From assembly GCF_028994775.1 (NCBI RefSeq), contig NZ_JAJQMN010000003.1, positions 1 to 64,000 of the forward strand: 64,000 nucleotides of DNA. The letters are read 5' to 3'. Source of the DNA: Promicromonospora iranensis (GTDB lineage: Bacteria; Actinomycetota; Actinomycetes; Actinomycetales; Cellulomonadaceae). Below, one piece after another: positions 1-9,756 of this stretch (its first letter is position 1; each line of letters begins with the position of its first letter). The notes beneath the pieces are model-generated. The model made no database searches. It was not told the origin of the DNA and saw nothing but the letters and a program-made list of their open reading frames with translations. A program made the translations under genes and the position numbers.

Positions 1-921
<921 letters not shown>

Positions 922-1280
922 GCGGCGCCCTGCTCAAGCGGCTGCGCCGCCGAAACCGCTAGGCAGCGGGTCCGCCCGGGACGACCGGCGCGTGCGGTGA
1001 GGCCCGGTCCAGCCCCGCGAGCGCGTCACCCAGCGCCGCGACACCGCCGTCCACGTCCGTCAGGTGCGTCACCACGTCGCCGAGCCCGTCCGGGTCGGCA
1101 CGGTTCAGGTGGGGCGCCAACGCCCGGGCCGGTATCCGCCGGCTGCTTCGGCGTTCAGGGCTCCTCGCCGCGACCCCGGCCGGAAGGTGTGTTGCTGCGA
1201 GTAGACACTGTCGACCCTCAGCAACACATCCCGCGGAGGAGGGAAGCCACGGGCACCCCACCATCTGGCGGGACGACGGC
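922..1280. other. intergenic stretch, no convincing gene
   Basis: About 360 bases without a supported gene. It holds a palindromic 35-nt element (separate entry). The minus strand around 960-1130 has coding-like composition but no credible start or recognisable family, so it could be a gene relic. Confidence 0.4.
1188..1228. repeat. long palindromic element, copy 1
   Basis: TGTGTTGCTG at 1188-1197 is exactly complementary to CAGCAACACA at 1219-1228. The centre (GAGTAGACA-C-TGTC) is also partly palindromic. A diverged 35-nt relative lies at 17346-17380 with about 25 of 35 identical bases against 1191-1225. It could be a dispersed repeat or a regulator site. No function is assigned. Confidence 0.5.
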
Positions 1281-1316
1281 GCGCGCCCCGAAGGCGTGTT
1301 GTCCTTCGGGGCGCGC
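1281..1316 (-). terminator. terminator of the SDR gene
   Basis: GCGCGCCCCGAAGG (1281-1294) pairs perfectly with CCTTCGGGGCGCGC (1303-1316) around an 8-nt loop, 15 bases past the stop codon of the minus-strand SDR gene. Confidence 0.7.
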
Positions 1317-1331
1317 GGCAGAGGTTTCGGT

Positions 1332-2084
1332 TCAGGCGTTGTAGCCGCCATGGGCATCCAGCACCGCGCCCGTGACGTACGAGGCGGCAGGGCTCGCCAG
1401 GAACGCGATCGCGGCGGCGATCTCCCGCGGATGGCCCTTGCGCTGGAGCGACAGGTTGCTGAGCAGCGCCTTGAGGGTCTCGGGGTCGGACTCCATCCCG
1501 CCCTCCATCATTCCGGCTTCCACCACGTTGGCCGTGATGCCCCTCGGCCCGAGGTCGCGTGCGACGCCCATGGTGTATCTCTCGACCCCCGCCTTGGTCG
1601 CCGCGTAGTCGGCGATACCGGGGACGCCGACCCGGGTACCCAGTCCCGAGCTGATCGTGATGATGCGACCGTCGGTGCGCAGTACCCGGGCGGCGGCCCG
1701 GATGACCGCGATCACGCCGAGGTAGTTGGTGGCGTGCATGCGGTCCAGCGCGGCAATGGCGTCGGCGTCCAGATCGTCCACCGTGCGGCCCGCCACACCG
1801 ATCGCCGCGTTGTTGACGAGGATGTCGAGGCCGCCGAAGGACGTGACCACCTCGTCGATCAGCGCCGGTGCCCCGCTCGCATCCGCCTGGTCGGACCGGA
1901 AGGCCGCGACCTTGGCCCCCGTGCCGCGCACCTCGTCCACGACCTCCGACGCCCGCTTCTCGGAGCTGACGTACGTGAAGGCGACGTCGGCACCCTGCTC
2001 GGCCAGCAGTCGTACGGTCGCGGCTCCCAGCCCGCGCGACCCCCCGGTGACCAGGGCGACCTTGCCCGTAAGTGGCTTGCTCAT
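1332..2084 (-). CDS. SDR-family NAD(P)-dependent oxidoreductase
   Basis: A classical short-chain dehydrogenase of 250 residues. The N-terminal TGGSRGLG is the dinucleotide-binding glycine motif and LVNNAA follows at about residue 89. The active-site region has S-S-G then Y-A-A-T-K (YxxxK) near residue 163. The C-terminus V-L-D-A-H-G-G-Y is the usual cofactor-side ending. The substrate cannot be read from sequence. It is divergent from an Rrf2 regulator, and the shared intergenic region holds that regulator's probable operators, so the enzyme is likely its target. Confidence 0.85.
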   Translation of the reverse strand: MSKPLTGKVALVTGGSRGLGAATVRLLAEQGADVAFTYVSSEKRASEVVDEVRGTGAKVAAFRSDQADASGAPALIDEVVTSFGGLDILVNNAAIGVAGRTVDDLDADAIAALDRMHATNYLGVIAVIRAAARVLRTDGRIITISSGLGTRVGVPGIADYAATKAGVERYTMGVARDLGPRGITANVVEAGMMEGGMESDPETLKALLSNLSLQRKGHPREIAAAIAFLASPAASYVTGAVLDAHGGYNA

Positions 2085-2115
2085 GCTTCTCCCTCGTGTG
2101 GTTGACCCTGCCTGG

Positions 2116-2184
2116 CTGTCGCAACATTAATGGTTACGACAGAGCAAATGCAACCTTCCCTGTTACGACCAAACTGTCGTAACA
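2116..2184. promoter_or_regulatory. two palindromic operators between SDR and Rrf2 genes
   Basis: Site 1: CTGTCGCAAC (2116-2125), 7-nt spacer, GTTACGACAG (2133-2142), one mismatch. Site 2: TGTTACGAC (2161-2169), 6-nt spacer, GTCGTAACA (2176-2184), perfect. A further half site GTTGCGACC lies at 2191. The shared half site GTTRCGAC and the position between divergent genes point to autoregulation by the Rrf2 protein; this is inference. Confidence 0.7.
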
Positions 2185-2213
2185 TGGAGCGTTGCGACCA
2201 GGAGGAGGAGTCC

Positions 2214-2648
2214 GTGAGCGCCAACAGCAGGCTGACCATCGCCGCGCACGCGCTGGCCTGGATCGGCCACTACCAGCGCCTGGGCCACGAGGTCGCCACC
2301 TCCGAGCAGATCGCGTCCAGCGCGAACACCAACCCGGTGGTGATCCGACGGCTGCTCGGCGACCTGCGCAGGGCCGGCCTCGTCGAGTCCCGGCGAGGCG
2401 CGGGTGCGGGCTGGTCGCTGGCACGCGAGCTCGAGTCGATCACCCTGCTCGAGGTGTACGAGGCGGTGGAAACCGGACCGCTGTTCGCGATGCACCGCGC
2501 CGCTCCGGACCAGGGCTGCGTGGTGGGTCACGGCATCCAGCCGGCGATGCAGGGCATCTACGACGGCATCGAGGGCACCCTGAGGCGGGAGCTGTCCGGC
2601 GTCACGCTCGAGAACGTGCTCCGCGACGTGCTCGCGGTGCCTCGCTAG
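2214..2648 (+). CDS. Rrf2-family transcriptional regulator
   Basis: A winged-helix Rrf2 protein of 144 residues. The start of the domain (S-R-L-T-I-A-A-H-A-L) leads into a helix-turn-helix (V-A-T-S-E-Q-I-A-S-S-A-N-T-N) and a wing (E-S-R-R-G-A-G-A-G-W). I take GTG 2214 because GGAGGAGGAG ends 3 bases before it, while upstream in-frame ATGs would place coding sequence over the palindromic operators. There is a single Cys in the C-terminal half (D-Q-G-C-V-V), not the three-Cys cluster of Fe-S Rrf2 proteins such as IscR. It more likely senses through one thiol or a ligand, like the YwnA/HypR group. The probable target is the divergent SDR gene. Confidence 0.85.
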   Translation: MSANSRLTIAAHALAWIGHYQRLGHEVATSEQIASSANTNPVVIRRLLGDLRRAGLVESRRGAGAGWSLARELESITLLEVYEAVETGPLFAMHRAAPDQGCVVGHGIQPAMQGIYDGIEGTLRRELSGVTLENVLRDVLAVPR

Positions 2649-2717
2649 CGTCCCCCTCGCTAGCCGCACCGTCGCACCCACGGGCTACGCCCGCGAGGGA
2701 CGGCGTCCCGGCACCGA

Positions 2718-3353
2718 CTATCGCCGCAGATAGGTGAGAACTGCCTGCACCCGCTTGTGGGTCGTGTCGTCGGCACTGAGGTGCAGCTTGGCGAAGATGC
2801 GGTTGATGTGCTTGGCGACCGCCGCCTCGGTGATGACGAGGGCATCGGCGATCGCGGTGTTCGTCCGGCCCTCGGCCATGAGGGCGAGCACCTCGGTCTC
2901 GCGGGGCGTCAGCGCCTCCAGCCCGGTCCGACGTCGCAGCAGCTGGCGCACGACCAGCGGATCGATCACCTCACCGCCGTCCGCGATGGTGTCGAGCGTG
3001 CGGAGGAACTCGTCGACGTCGCCGACACGGTCCTTGAGCAGGTAGCCGATGCCGCCGGCGTCCGTGGCGAACAGGTCGGCGGCCGCCCGGCCCGACACGA
3101 TCTGCGACAGCACGAGGATGCGTTCGGACGGGTTCACCGCCCGCAGCGCCCGCGCCGCCTGCAGGCCCTCGTCGGTGTGCGACGGCGGCATGCGCACGTC
3201 GACGATCGTGAGGTCGGGGCGGTGCGCGGTGACCGCCTCCACGAGAGCTCGCCCGTCACCGACGGCGGCGACGACCTCGTGGCCCGCGGTCGCGAGGAGC
3301 CGCGCCAGCCCCTCCCTGAGGAGCACCGCGTCCTCCGCTATGACGATACGCAC
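2718..3353 (-). CDS. NarL/LuxR-type response regulator
   Basis: 211 residues: an N-terminal receiver with acidic E-D at 7-8, phospho-acceptor Asp52 (T-I-V-D-V-R-M-P-P) and the conserved Lys in Y-L-L-K-D-R. The C-terminal LuxR helix-turn-helix begins L-T-P-R-E-T-E-V at about 147. The start is GTG 3353 with GGAGG 4 bases upstream, and it overlaps the end of the histidine kinase gene by 16 bases, so the pair is translationally coupled. It is the partner of that kinase and probably controls the adjacent ABC transporter. Confidence 0.9.
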   Translation of the reverse strand: MRIVIAEDAVLLREGLARLLATAGHEVVAAVGDGRALVEAVTAHRPDLTIVDVRMPPSHTDEGLQAARALRAVNPSERILVLSQIVSGRAAADLFATDAGGIGYLLKDRVGDVDEFLRTLDTIADGGEVIDPLVVRQLLRRRTGLEALTPRETEVLALMAEGRTNTAIADALVITEAAVAKHINRIFAKLHLSADDTTHKRVQAVLTYLRR

Positions 3354-4645
3354 GGTACCTCCAGGGTGATGCGGGTCGGGCCCCCGGCGGGGCTGGAGAT
3401 GTGAACGTGCCCGCCCAGGGTCTCGATCCGGTCGACGACGCCGACGAGGCCGGTGCCGACGAGGTCGGCGCCGCCGCGCCCGTCGTCCTGCACGGTGACG
3501 AGCACCCGGCGGTCCGGCGTCCGGTGCGCGCGGAGGTGGACGGTCTCCGCCTGAGCGTGCTTGGCGACGTTGGTGAAGAGCTCGTTCGCCGCGAAGTACA
3601 GGCCGACCTCGACGTCGCTCGGCAGATCGACCGGGAGGTCGATGTGCGCGGTCACGTCCAGTCCGGCCGCCTCGGCACGTGCGACGAGATCGTCGAGCGC
3701 ATCGCCGAGGTCGTGCTCCCGCAGCGCCGCGGGGTAGATGCCGTGCACGATGTCCCGCAGCTCGTCGATGGCCCGCTGCGCATCGGCGCGGGCCTGATCG
3801 ATGAGCGGCGTGACGTCGCTCCCGCGGTCGTACTGGTAGCGCAAGGTGCCGAGCGTCATGACGAGGGCGGTCAGCTGCTGCTGGGCACCATCGTGCAGGT
3901 CACGTTCGATCCGCCGCCGTTCGTCGTCGAAGGCGGTGGTCAGTCGTGCTCGCGAGCGCGTGAGGTCGTCGAGCCGCTGGGCGATGTCGGCGGCCGGTTC
4001 GCCGACCAGCAGGCGTGCGAGATAGCGCTGCCCCTCGGCGACGAGCGTGACGAGGTAGAGCCCGAGCGCCAGGACCAGGAGTCCCAGCGCGGCAGGTCCG
4101 AGGTGGGCGAGGGCGCCGCCGTCGGCCGTCGACGTCGGTAGGTCCGGCACCGCGGTGACCGCGGCGGGGTCGACGCCGAGAGCGAGGAGCACGAACGACG
4201 CGGCGCTGCCGGCCAGGAGCAGGGCAGGAACGAGCAGCACGACGCAGACGACCGCGAAGCTCAGGAACGACAGCGGGATCAGGAGCACCCCGTGCAGCAG
4301 CTCGGTCCAGGTCGCCCGTTCTCCGGCACGCGACCGGATCCAGGCCGGCAGCCCCGGCGAGGGGTCGTGACGATGGGGGTTCGCGACAGGCCGACGGTCC
4401 ACCCAGCGCAGGCGCCACCGTTCGACACGGCCGAGCGGCACACCCGACAGCACCAGGAGCGGCCAGCACGTCAGCGCCCACGTCGCGGCCACGGCCGGCG
4501 TGGCGGCGACGTAGGCGAGCGACCGCCAGGGCCAGGACGTCGCCAGGAGCCGCAGCGGATGGCGACGCAACGCCATCAGCGGCGTCGTCACCGTGGCGTG
4601 CGCCGGGGAGTCGCTCGTCGGTGCCGGCATCCTCACGCTGCCCAT
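3338..4645 (-). CDS. sensor histidine kinase, HisKA_3 type
   Basis: 435 residues. The N-terminal half has about four membrane segments (two early hydrophobic hairpins and two around 135-210) and no large extracellular domain, suggesting intramembrane sensing. The phospho-acceptor box E-R-D-L-H-D-G-A-Q-Q-Q lies near residue 250. The HATPase_c domain shows A-A-N-E-L-F-T-N-V-A-K-H-A (N box) and D-D-G-R-G-G. This is the DesK/NarX-like subfamily that pairs with LuxR-type regulators. It lies 31 bases downstream of the ABC permease and overlaps the regulator gene, so all four probably form one operon. Confidence 0.9.
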   Translation of the reverse strand: MGSVRMPAPTSDSPAHATVTTPLMALRRHPLRLLATSWPWRSLAYVAATPAVAATWALTCWPLLVLSGVPLGRVERWRLRWVDRRPVANPHRHDPSPGLPAWIRSRAGERATWTELLHGVLLIPLSFLSFAVVCVVLLVPALLLAGSAASFVLLALGVDPAAVTAVPDLPTSTADGGALAHLGPAALGLLVLALGLYLVTLVAEGQRYLARLLVGEPAADIAQRLDDLTRSRARLTTAFDDERRRIERDLHDGAQQQLTALVMTLGTLRYQYDRGSDVTPLIDQARADAQRAIDELRDIVHGIYPAALREHDLGDALDDLVARAEAAGLDVTAHIDLPVDLPSDVEVGLYFAANELFTNVAKHAQAETVHLRAHRTPDRRVLVTVQDDGRGGADLVGTGLVGVVDRIETLGGHVHISSPAGGPTRITLEVPCVSS

Positions 4646-4676
4646 CTTCGCGTGTCATCCGGGATGAGGGCGGGCA

Positions 4677-7214
4677 TCACCGTGCGCCGGTCCCTGCGAG
4701 CGCATCGGCGGTCATCGCGGCTCCGACGGGTGCGAGGGTGCCGACCAGGGCAGCCAGATAGGCACAGCCGACGATCACCAGGTAGGTCGGCCCCACGAAG
4801 GGCAGCCAGATGGTACCGGTGAGCAGGTGTCCGTAGCCCGTCATCGTGGCCGCCGCGACGACGGTCCCGGCGATGACGGCGGTCGTGGCGATCACCAGCC
4901 ACTCGACCAGCAACGATCCGGTGATCTGACGCCGGCGCGCGCCTGCGAGCCGGAGCAGTGCGAACTCACGTCTGCGCGACATCGTCGAGCCGACGAGCAC
5001 GTTGATCGCGGAGACGCCGGCGTAGCCGCCGAGGATGACGACGACCATGAGGGTGATCCAGTTGTCGCCCGAGGCCTGCGCCGCGACCTCGGCAAGATGC
5101 TGTTCGCGGTCCATGGCCCGTGCGCCCGGGGCCTCGGTCGCGAGAGCGGCGTTGATCACCGGCAGTGCGTCGCTCGTCCCGGTACCGGGCTCCAGGGCGA
5201 CGTACACCGCGGAGGCGAACGGTTCCAGCACGCGTGGGGTCAGCGCGGACAGCGGCAGCAGCGTGTCGCTGACGCCCATGGGATCGACGTAGGTGGTACT
5301 GACGACGGCGCTGCCCGGCGTCCCGTCCGGGTACAGGAAGCTCGCGGTGTCGCCGATGTCCCAGCCCTTCTCGTCCGCGACGATCTGGGACACGGCGATG
5401 CTCCCCTCCGTGAACCGCGCCCAGCTCCCGCCGGTGACCTCGAGGTCGAGAACACGATCGAGCCGGGCCGGGTCGACGCCCGTCACGGTCCCGTTCGAGC
5501 GCATCGTCGGCGGGTCGTCGAAGATCAGCCGCGAGGTGAGGCTGCCGGAAGCAGCCGCCACGCCCGGTACGTCGTCGAGCGCCTCGACGGCGCTGAGGGG
5601 CACGCCGAGCTGGACGCCGCCCGCCACGACGACGTCAGCGGTCACCTGGTCGGCGTACACGTGCGACCGGGCCTGGTAGTTCGCGCTGTCCTGGAAGAGC
5701 AGCACCGAGCTGACCGCGACCAGCAAGGTCAGCGGTACGGAGACGCCCGCGGCCCGGCGCAGGTCGGAGCGGATCGACCGTTCCGCCACGAACCCACCGA
5801 ACCAGCGGCGCAGCAGCATGCCGACAGGTGCCAGGACGCCACGCAGCAGGGTCGGCCCGAGGAGGACGGCGGCACCGATCAGGAGGGCGAACACCGCGAT
5901 GACGAGCAGTAGCGCGACCGTGCCGCCCAGGGTCGTCACCGGACCGCCCAGGACGAGGACGCCGGCGAGGCAGGCCGCGGCAGCACCCAGCAGCAGCGCG
6001 CCGAAGCGCGCTCTGCCGCGCCGCGGTCCGACCTCGGGGAGGTCGGACTCGCGCAGCGCCTCCAGCGGTGCGATGCGTGTGGCGCGGCGGGCGGGAAGCC
6101 ACGCGGCCGCGAGCGCAGCCAGCACCGCGGCGCCGACGCCGGCCAGCAGCGAGAACGGCTCCACGGCCACGACGGCACCACGAGCCATGAGGCCCTGCGC
6201 CACGAAGAACTGCCGCGCCAGCTCCGCCAGGCCGATGCCGCCAGCCGCGCCGGCGCCACCGCCGCAGGCCCCGACGAGAAGTGCCTCCCAGGTGATCATG
6301 CGCCGGATCAGCCGTGGCCTCGTGCCGACCACCAGCAGCATCGCCAGCTCACGTCGCCGCTGCCCGATCGAGACGGTGAGCGTGCTGCAGGTGACGAACG
6401 CGGCGATGGTCAGGGCCAGGAACGCGGCGACCATCAGGAACTGGCTGGATCCTCCGGCGAGCTCGGCCTGGCGCAGATCGAGCTGCAGGCTGCCCGCGCG
6501 GTCCGCGCCGGTCAGGACCTGGAGGTCAGGAACGGCGTCCCGCAACTGTTCGGCACTGGTGAGGGAGACGAGCGCCGCGACCGGGGCGCCACCCAGATCC
6601 GCGGCCGTCTCGTCCGCGAAGAACACCGCGTGCTCGAACTGCTCCCCCGGACGGTCGACGAGGCCGCTCACCGTGAACTCTTCGGTACGGGAGGCGAGAA
6701 CGACCGGGACGTCGTCGCCGACGCCGATCCCGGCCGCGGCGGCTGCTGACTCGTCCACCGCCACCTCATGTGGCCGGCTCGGCGCCCTTCCCCCGGCGAG
6801 GGAAGCCTCGTCGGCGACCGCCGTCGACCACGGGTGCCCCCACGAACGCGTGACGGCGTTGCCCACGACGGCGCCGTCAGACCCGACGAGGTACGCCGGG
6901 AACGGCGACTCCAGGGTGACCGCGGTGACTCCGGGCGCCTCCCGGATCTCGGCGATCTGCTGGGGGCTCAGCCGGGGCATCGAGGGCAGGTCCAGTGCGA
7001 GACCGCTGCGCAGCTGGACGCTCGGGAGGGGCTTGACCACGGCGTCGGCGCCGCCGAACCGCCAGCTCGTCACGCTCGCCGCCCCCTGCTGCTCCTGCGT
7101 ACCCGCGACCAGCAGGGCCGCCGTCACGAGCGACGAGCCCACGGCGACCGAGAACAAGGCGGCGAGGACGGCGAGCTTGCGGGCCACCAGGCTGCGCCAG
7201 GCCAGAGCGATCAC
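4677..7214 (-). CDS. FtsX-family ABC transporter permease
   Basis: 845 residues with the MacB/FtsX layout: an N-terminal membrane anchor, a large extracytoplasmic domain (about 45-250), three membrane segments with a linker, a second membrane/extracellular block, and three final membrane segments. Each membrane block contains the FtsX R-R-x-x-A/F-x-L-L motif (R-R-R-E-L-A-M-L; R-R-R-E-F-A-L-L). Such permeases export lipids or peptides, or act in antimicrobial-peptide defence, rather than importing solutes. The start overlaps the ATPase gene by four bases. With the neighbouring two-component pair this resembles a Bce-like detoxification module, but the substrate is unknown. Confidence 0.85.
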   Translation of the reverse strand: MIALAWRSLVARKLAVLAALFSVAVGSSLVTAALLVAGTQEQQGAASVTSWRFGGADAVVKPLPSVQLRSGLALDLPSMPRLSPQQIAEIREAPGVTAVTLESPFPAYLVGSDGAVVGNAVTRSWGHPWSTAVADEASLAGGRAPSRPHEVAVDESAAAAAGIGVGDDVPVVLASRTEEFTVSGLVDRPGEQFEHAVFFADETAADLGGAPVAALVSLTSAEQLRDAVPDLQVLTGADRAGSLQLDLRQAELAGGSSQFLMVAAFLALTIAAFVTCSTLTVSIGQRRRELAMLLVVGTRPRLIRRMITWEALLVGACGGGAGAAGGIGLAELARQFFVAQGLMARGAVVAVEPFSLLAGVGAAVLAALAAAWLPARRATRIAPLEALRESDLPEVGPRRGRARFGALLLGAAAACLAGVLVLGGPVTTLGGTVALLLVIAVFALLIGAAVLLGPTLLRGVLAPVGMLLRRWFGGFVAERSIRSDLRRAAGVSVPLTLLVAVSSVLLFQDSANYQARSHVYADQVTADVVVAGGVQLGVPLSAVEALDDVPGVAAASGSLTSRLIFDDPPTMRSNGTVTGVDPARLDRVLDLEVTGGSWARFTEGSIAVSQIVADEKGWDIGDTASFLYPDGTPGSAVVSTTYVDPMGVSDTLLPLSALTPRVLEPFASAVYVALEPGTGTSDALPVINAALATEAPGARAMDREQHLAEVAAQASGDNWITLMVVVILGGYAGVSAINVLVGSTMSRRREFALLRLAGARRRQITGSLLVEWLVIATTAVIAGTVVAAATMTGYGHLLTGTIWLPFVGPTYLVIVGCAYLAALVGTLAPVGAAMTADALAGTGAR

Positions 7215-8002
7215 GCCTCTGACCTCCTGGTCGCCAGCCGTGCCAGGACGTCGTCGACCGCCGGGTCCAGCAGCTCCCCGTCCACCCGGCCGTCTCGCAG
7301 GAACACCACCCGGTCCGTGTGCGCGGCGGCCGCGGGATCGTGCGTCACCATCACGATGGTCTGGCCGAACCGCTCGGCGGCCAGCCGCAGGAAGCCCAGC
7401 ACCTCGTTGCCGGCGTGGGAGTCGAGGTTGCCCGTGGGTTCGTCGGCGAGGACGACGGCGGGACGGTGCGCCAGAGCGCGGGCGATCGCCACCCGCTGCT
7501 GCTGGCCCCCGGACAGCTCGCTGGGCCGGTGGGCGAGTCGGTCACCGAGGCCGAGCACCTGGACCAGGTGCGCCATCCACTCCCGATCGATGCGGGGTCC
7601 ACCGATGCGCTCGCTCAGGGTGATGTTCTCCTCGGCGGTCAGGATCGGGATCAGGTTGAACGCCTGGAAGACGAATCCCAGGCGGTCACGTCGCAACGTC
7701 GTCAGCTGCGCCTCGGAGAGGCCGGCAACGTCCGTCCCGGCGACGAGGACTGAGCCCGAGCTCGGACGTTCGAGACCTGCGAGGCAGTGCAGCAGCGTCG
7801 ACTTGCCCGAGCCCGACGGCCCCATGATCGAGGTGAACCGCCCCGCTTCGAACGCGACGGAGACGCGGTCCAGCGCCGTGACCAGAGCGGGCTCGTGACC
7901 GAAAGTACGGGTGAGCTCGGCGGTTCGCACGGCCGGCGGCGCGCCGGCGCTCGGCGAGGCTCCGGACGAGGACACGGGGCTCGGTGGTGTGGGGAACGAC
8001 AT
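7211..8002 (-). CDS. ABC transporter ATP-binding protein (LolD/MacB type)
   Basis: 263 residues from ATG 8002; longer in-frame starts would run into the divergent gene's promoter region. Walker A is G-P-S-G-S-G-K-S-T (about 61-69), the signature is L-S-G-G-Q-Q-Q-R, and Walker B is V-V-L-A-D-E-P-T-G-N-L-D, with H-loop M-V-T-H-D. E-P-T-G-N-L-D is typical of the LolD/MacB/BceA branch that works with FtsX permeases. The stop overlaps the permease start, so this is the first gene of the ATPase-permease-kinase-regulator operon. Confidence 0.9.
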   Translation of the reverse strand: MSFPTPPSPVSSSGASPSAGAPPAVRTAELTRTFGHEPALVTALDRVSVAFEAGRFTSIMGPSGSGKSTLLHCLAGLERPSSGSVLVAGTDVAGLSEAQLTTLRRDRLGFVFQAFNLIPILTAEENITLSERIGGPRIDREWMAHLVQVLGLGDRLAHRPSELSGGQQQRVAIARALAHRPAVVLADEPTGNLDSHAGNEVLGFLRLAAERFGQTIVMVTHDPAAAAHTDRVVFLRDGRVDGELLDPAVDDVLARLATRRSEA

Positions 8003-8141
8003 GCCCTCATCCCACGTCAGGGCGACCCGCCAGTCGATGGCGCAGGCCACCGTCCCGGAGGTAACGCTGGCGCTACCATCGACCGATCGAACGGTTCTGG
8101 ACCAACCCGTGCAGGCGCGCTACGACCGCCGAGAGACACCG

Positions 8142-9056
8142 ATGACCGACGTACGCACACCCGCCTGGCGCCCCACCGGACTCGTCTGGTCCCGGACCGG
8201 CGTCGCGCTGGAGTGGCTCTCGCCTGTCGGAGAGGTCCGGGCCAGCTCGCTCGATCTCGGTAGCCGGCTGTCGCTCCAGGTCGGCCCGGACCGGCTGTGC
8301 GTGGGACTGTGGTGGGACGGTCGCCATGTCCCGTGCGCCGCGTACGCCCGCATCGCCGCGGAGGCAAAGTCCGGCCAGTGCGGCTCGTGCGCGGCGATCG
8401 CCCGCTCCCGGTCCGTCGCGACCGACACCAGGCTCGACGACCCCCGCGAGTTCGCCGTCTACCTCGCCCACCACGGCAGCGTGGTCAAGGTCGGGATCAC
8501 CGCGACCGAACGCGGACCGGCCAGGCTGCTGGAACAGGGGGCGTTGTCCTCCCTGTTCCTCTCGGCCGGAACCCTGTTGTCCGCACGACGCAGCGAGGCC
8601 CTGCTCACGACAGCACTCGGTCTGCCGCAGCAGGTCCGTACGGCTCGCAAGCGAGCCGCCCGCCTGGCGCCGGGTACGGCGTCGGCCCGCGCCGCGGCGC
8701 TTACGGACATCGCCACGCAGGCGGCGGGTCTCGACTGGCCACCCGGCCAGAGGCGGACCAGCGCCGAGCCCGTGGACCACACCCCGGTCTACGGGTTGCC
8801 CGACGGCGGCATCACCCCTGTCCTGGAGCTCGACCCGCTGCGGGCTGGAGCGGCGATCAGCGGCGACGTCGTCTGCCGGATCGGGCGCGACCTGTACCTG
8901 ACCTCGCCGCACGGTCTCACGCTCTTCGATACCGGGCTGTTGCAGGGCTGGGCCCTGTCCCGAGCCGACGACGGCACGCCGCTCACCGCGCAGACCACAG
9001 CCGTTGCGCCACCTCGGACGCCAGCCCCGGAGACCGGGTGTGACGTTCTGTTCTGA
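8142..9056 (+). CDS. DUF2797 family protein
   Basis: 304 residues from ATG 8142. The family hallmarks are visible: a Cys pair in G-Q-C-G-S-C (about 78-83) preceded by an earlier Cys, then V-Y-L-A-H-H-G-S-V-V-K-V-G-I-T (about 107-121) followed by R-L-L-E-Q-G-A. The second block resembles the GIY-YIG nuclease core, but the catalytic residues are not obvious, so activity is uncertain. DUF2797 has no established function. It is divergent from the ABC operon with no sign of shared function. Confidence 0.7.
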   Translation: MTDVRTPAWRPTGLVWSRTGVALEWLSPVGEVRASSLDLGSRLSLQVGPDRLCVGLWWDGRHVPCAAYARIAAEAKSGQCGSCAAIARSRSVATDTRLDDPREFAVYLAHHGSVVKVGITATERGPARLLEQGALSSLFLSAGTLLSARRSEALLTTALGLPQQVRTARKRAARLAPGTASARAAALTDIATQAAGLDWPPGQRRTSAEPVDHTPVYGLPDGGITPVLELDPLRAGAAISGDVVCRIGRDLYLTSPHGLTLFDTGLLQGWALSRADDGTPLTAQTTAVAPPRTPAPETGCDVLF

Positions 9057-9101
9057 AACGTACGGACAGCGGATTCGTCCCGCCTTTGACAGGATGGCTG
9101 C

Positions 9102-9593
9102 ATGACCGCGCTTGAGGGCCTCCTCGACGACTACACGTTCAGGTCCGTGTCCGACACGGACCGGGACAAGAAGTTCGAGGAGCTGATGAAGGCGTTCCTG
9201 CGCACGGACGAGGAATGGGCTGCCACCTTCGATGCCGTGTGGTCCTGGGACGAGTGGCCCGGCCGCCAGGGTCCCGGCGACGAGATCGACCTCGTGGCCC
9301 GGGAACGCTCCACCGCGAACCTGGTGGCGGTGCGGTGCGCGTTCTACGATCCGAGCCAGCCGTTGTCGAAGCCGGACATCGCACCTTTTCTGTCCGCTTC
9401 GAACCGGCCTCCGTTCACGGCGCGGCTCGTGGTCGCCACCACCGACGCCTGGGACAAGGACATCGACGACGCGATCCAGCACGAGGAGAAGCCCGTGCGA
9501 CGCGTCGGACTGACTCAGATGCTCGGCTCATCGGTCGACTGGACCCAGTTCGGGTCGAGGACCGTGGCAGTGGCCCGCCGCGCCCGCTCCTAG
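9102..9593 (+). pseudogene. orphaned N-terminal nuclease-like domain of a COG4889-type helicase
   Basis: 163 residues matching only the start of large (over 1,500-residue) restriction-type helicases: helical start, then E-W-P-G-R, D-E-I-D-L-V-A-R-E-R-S-T, then F-Y-D-P and W-T-Q-F at the end. Those proteins open with an Mrr-like PD-(D/E)xK fold. Here the segment that is normally A-V-Q-C-K-F-Y reads A-V-R-C-A-F-Y, so both Gln and the catalytic Lys of QxK are lost. The helicase and downstream regions are absent and the reading frame stops shortly after the domain. It is either a relic of a restriction system or a domesticated binding domain. The family call is from memory of the motif pattern. 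Confidence 0.55.
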
Positions 9594-9756
9594 GCACCCA
9601 GCCCGGTCACCGCCACCCAGCAGTTCCGCCCAGGCGAAGCACCCCCCATATCGCTCCGCATACAGGGTGAATGACGACCAGAATCCCATGCTTTTGCATG
9701 GACATTTCTCTTGAATGCCCGCGAACCAACCGGGCAAGACTATGCGAAGGATCGAT

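Noticed and set aside
960-1130. Minus-strand coding-like stretch
   Set aside because: No start, no ribosome site and no recognisable family.
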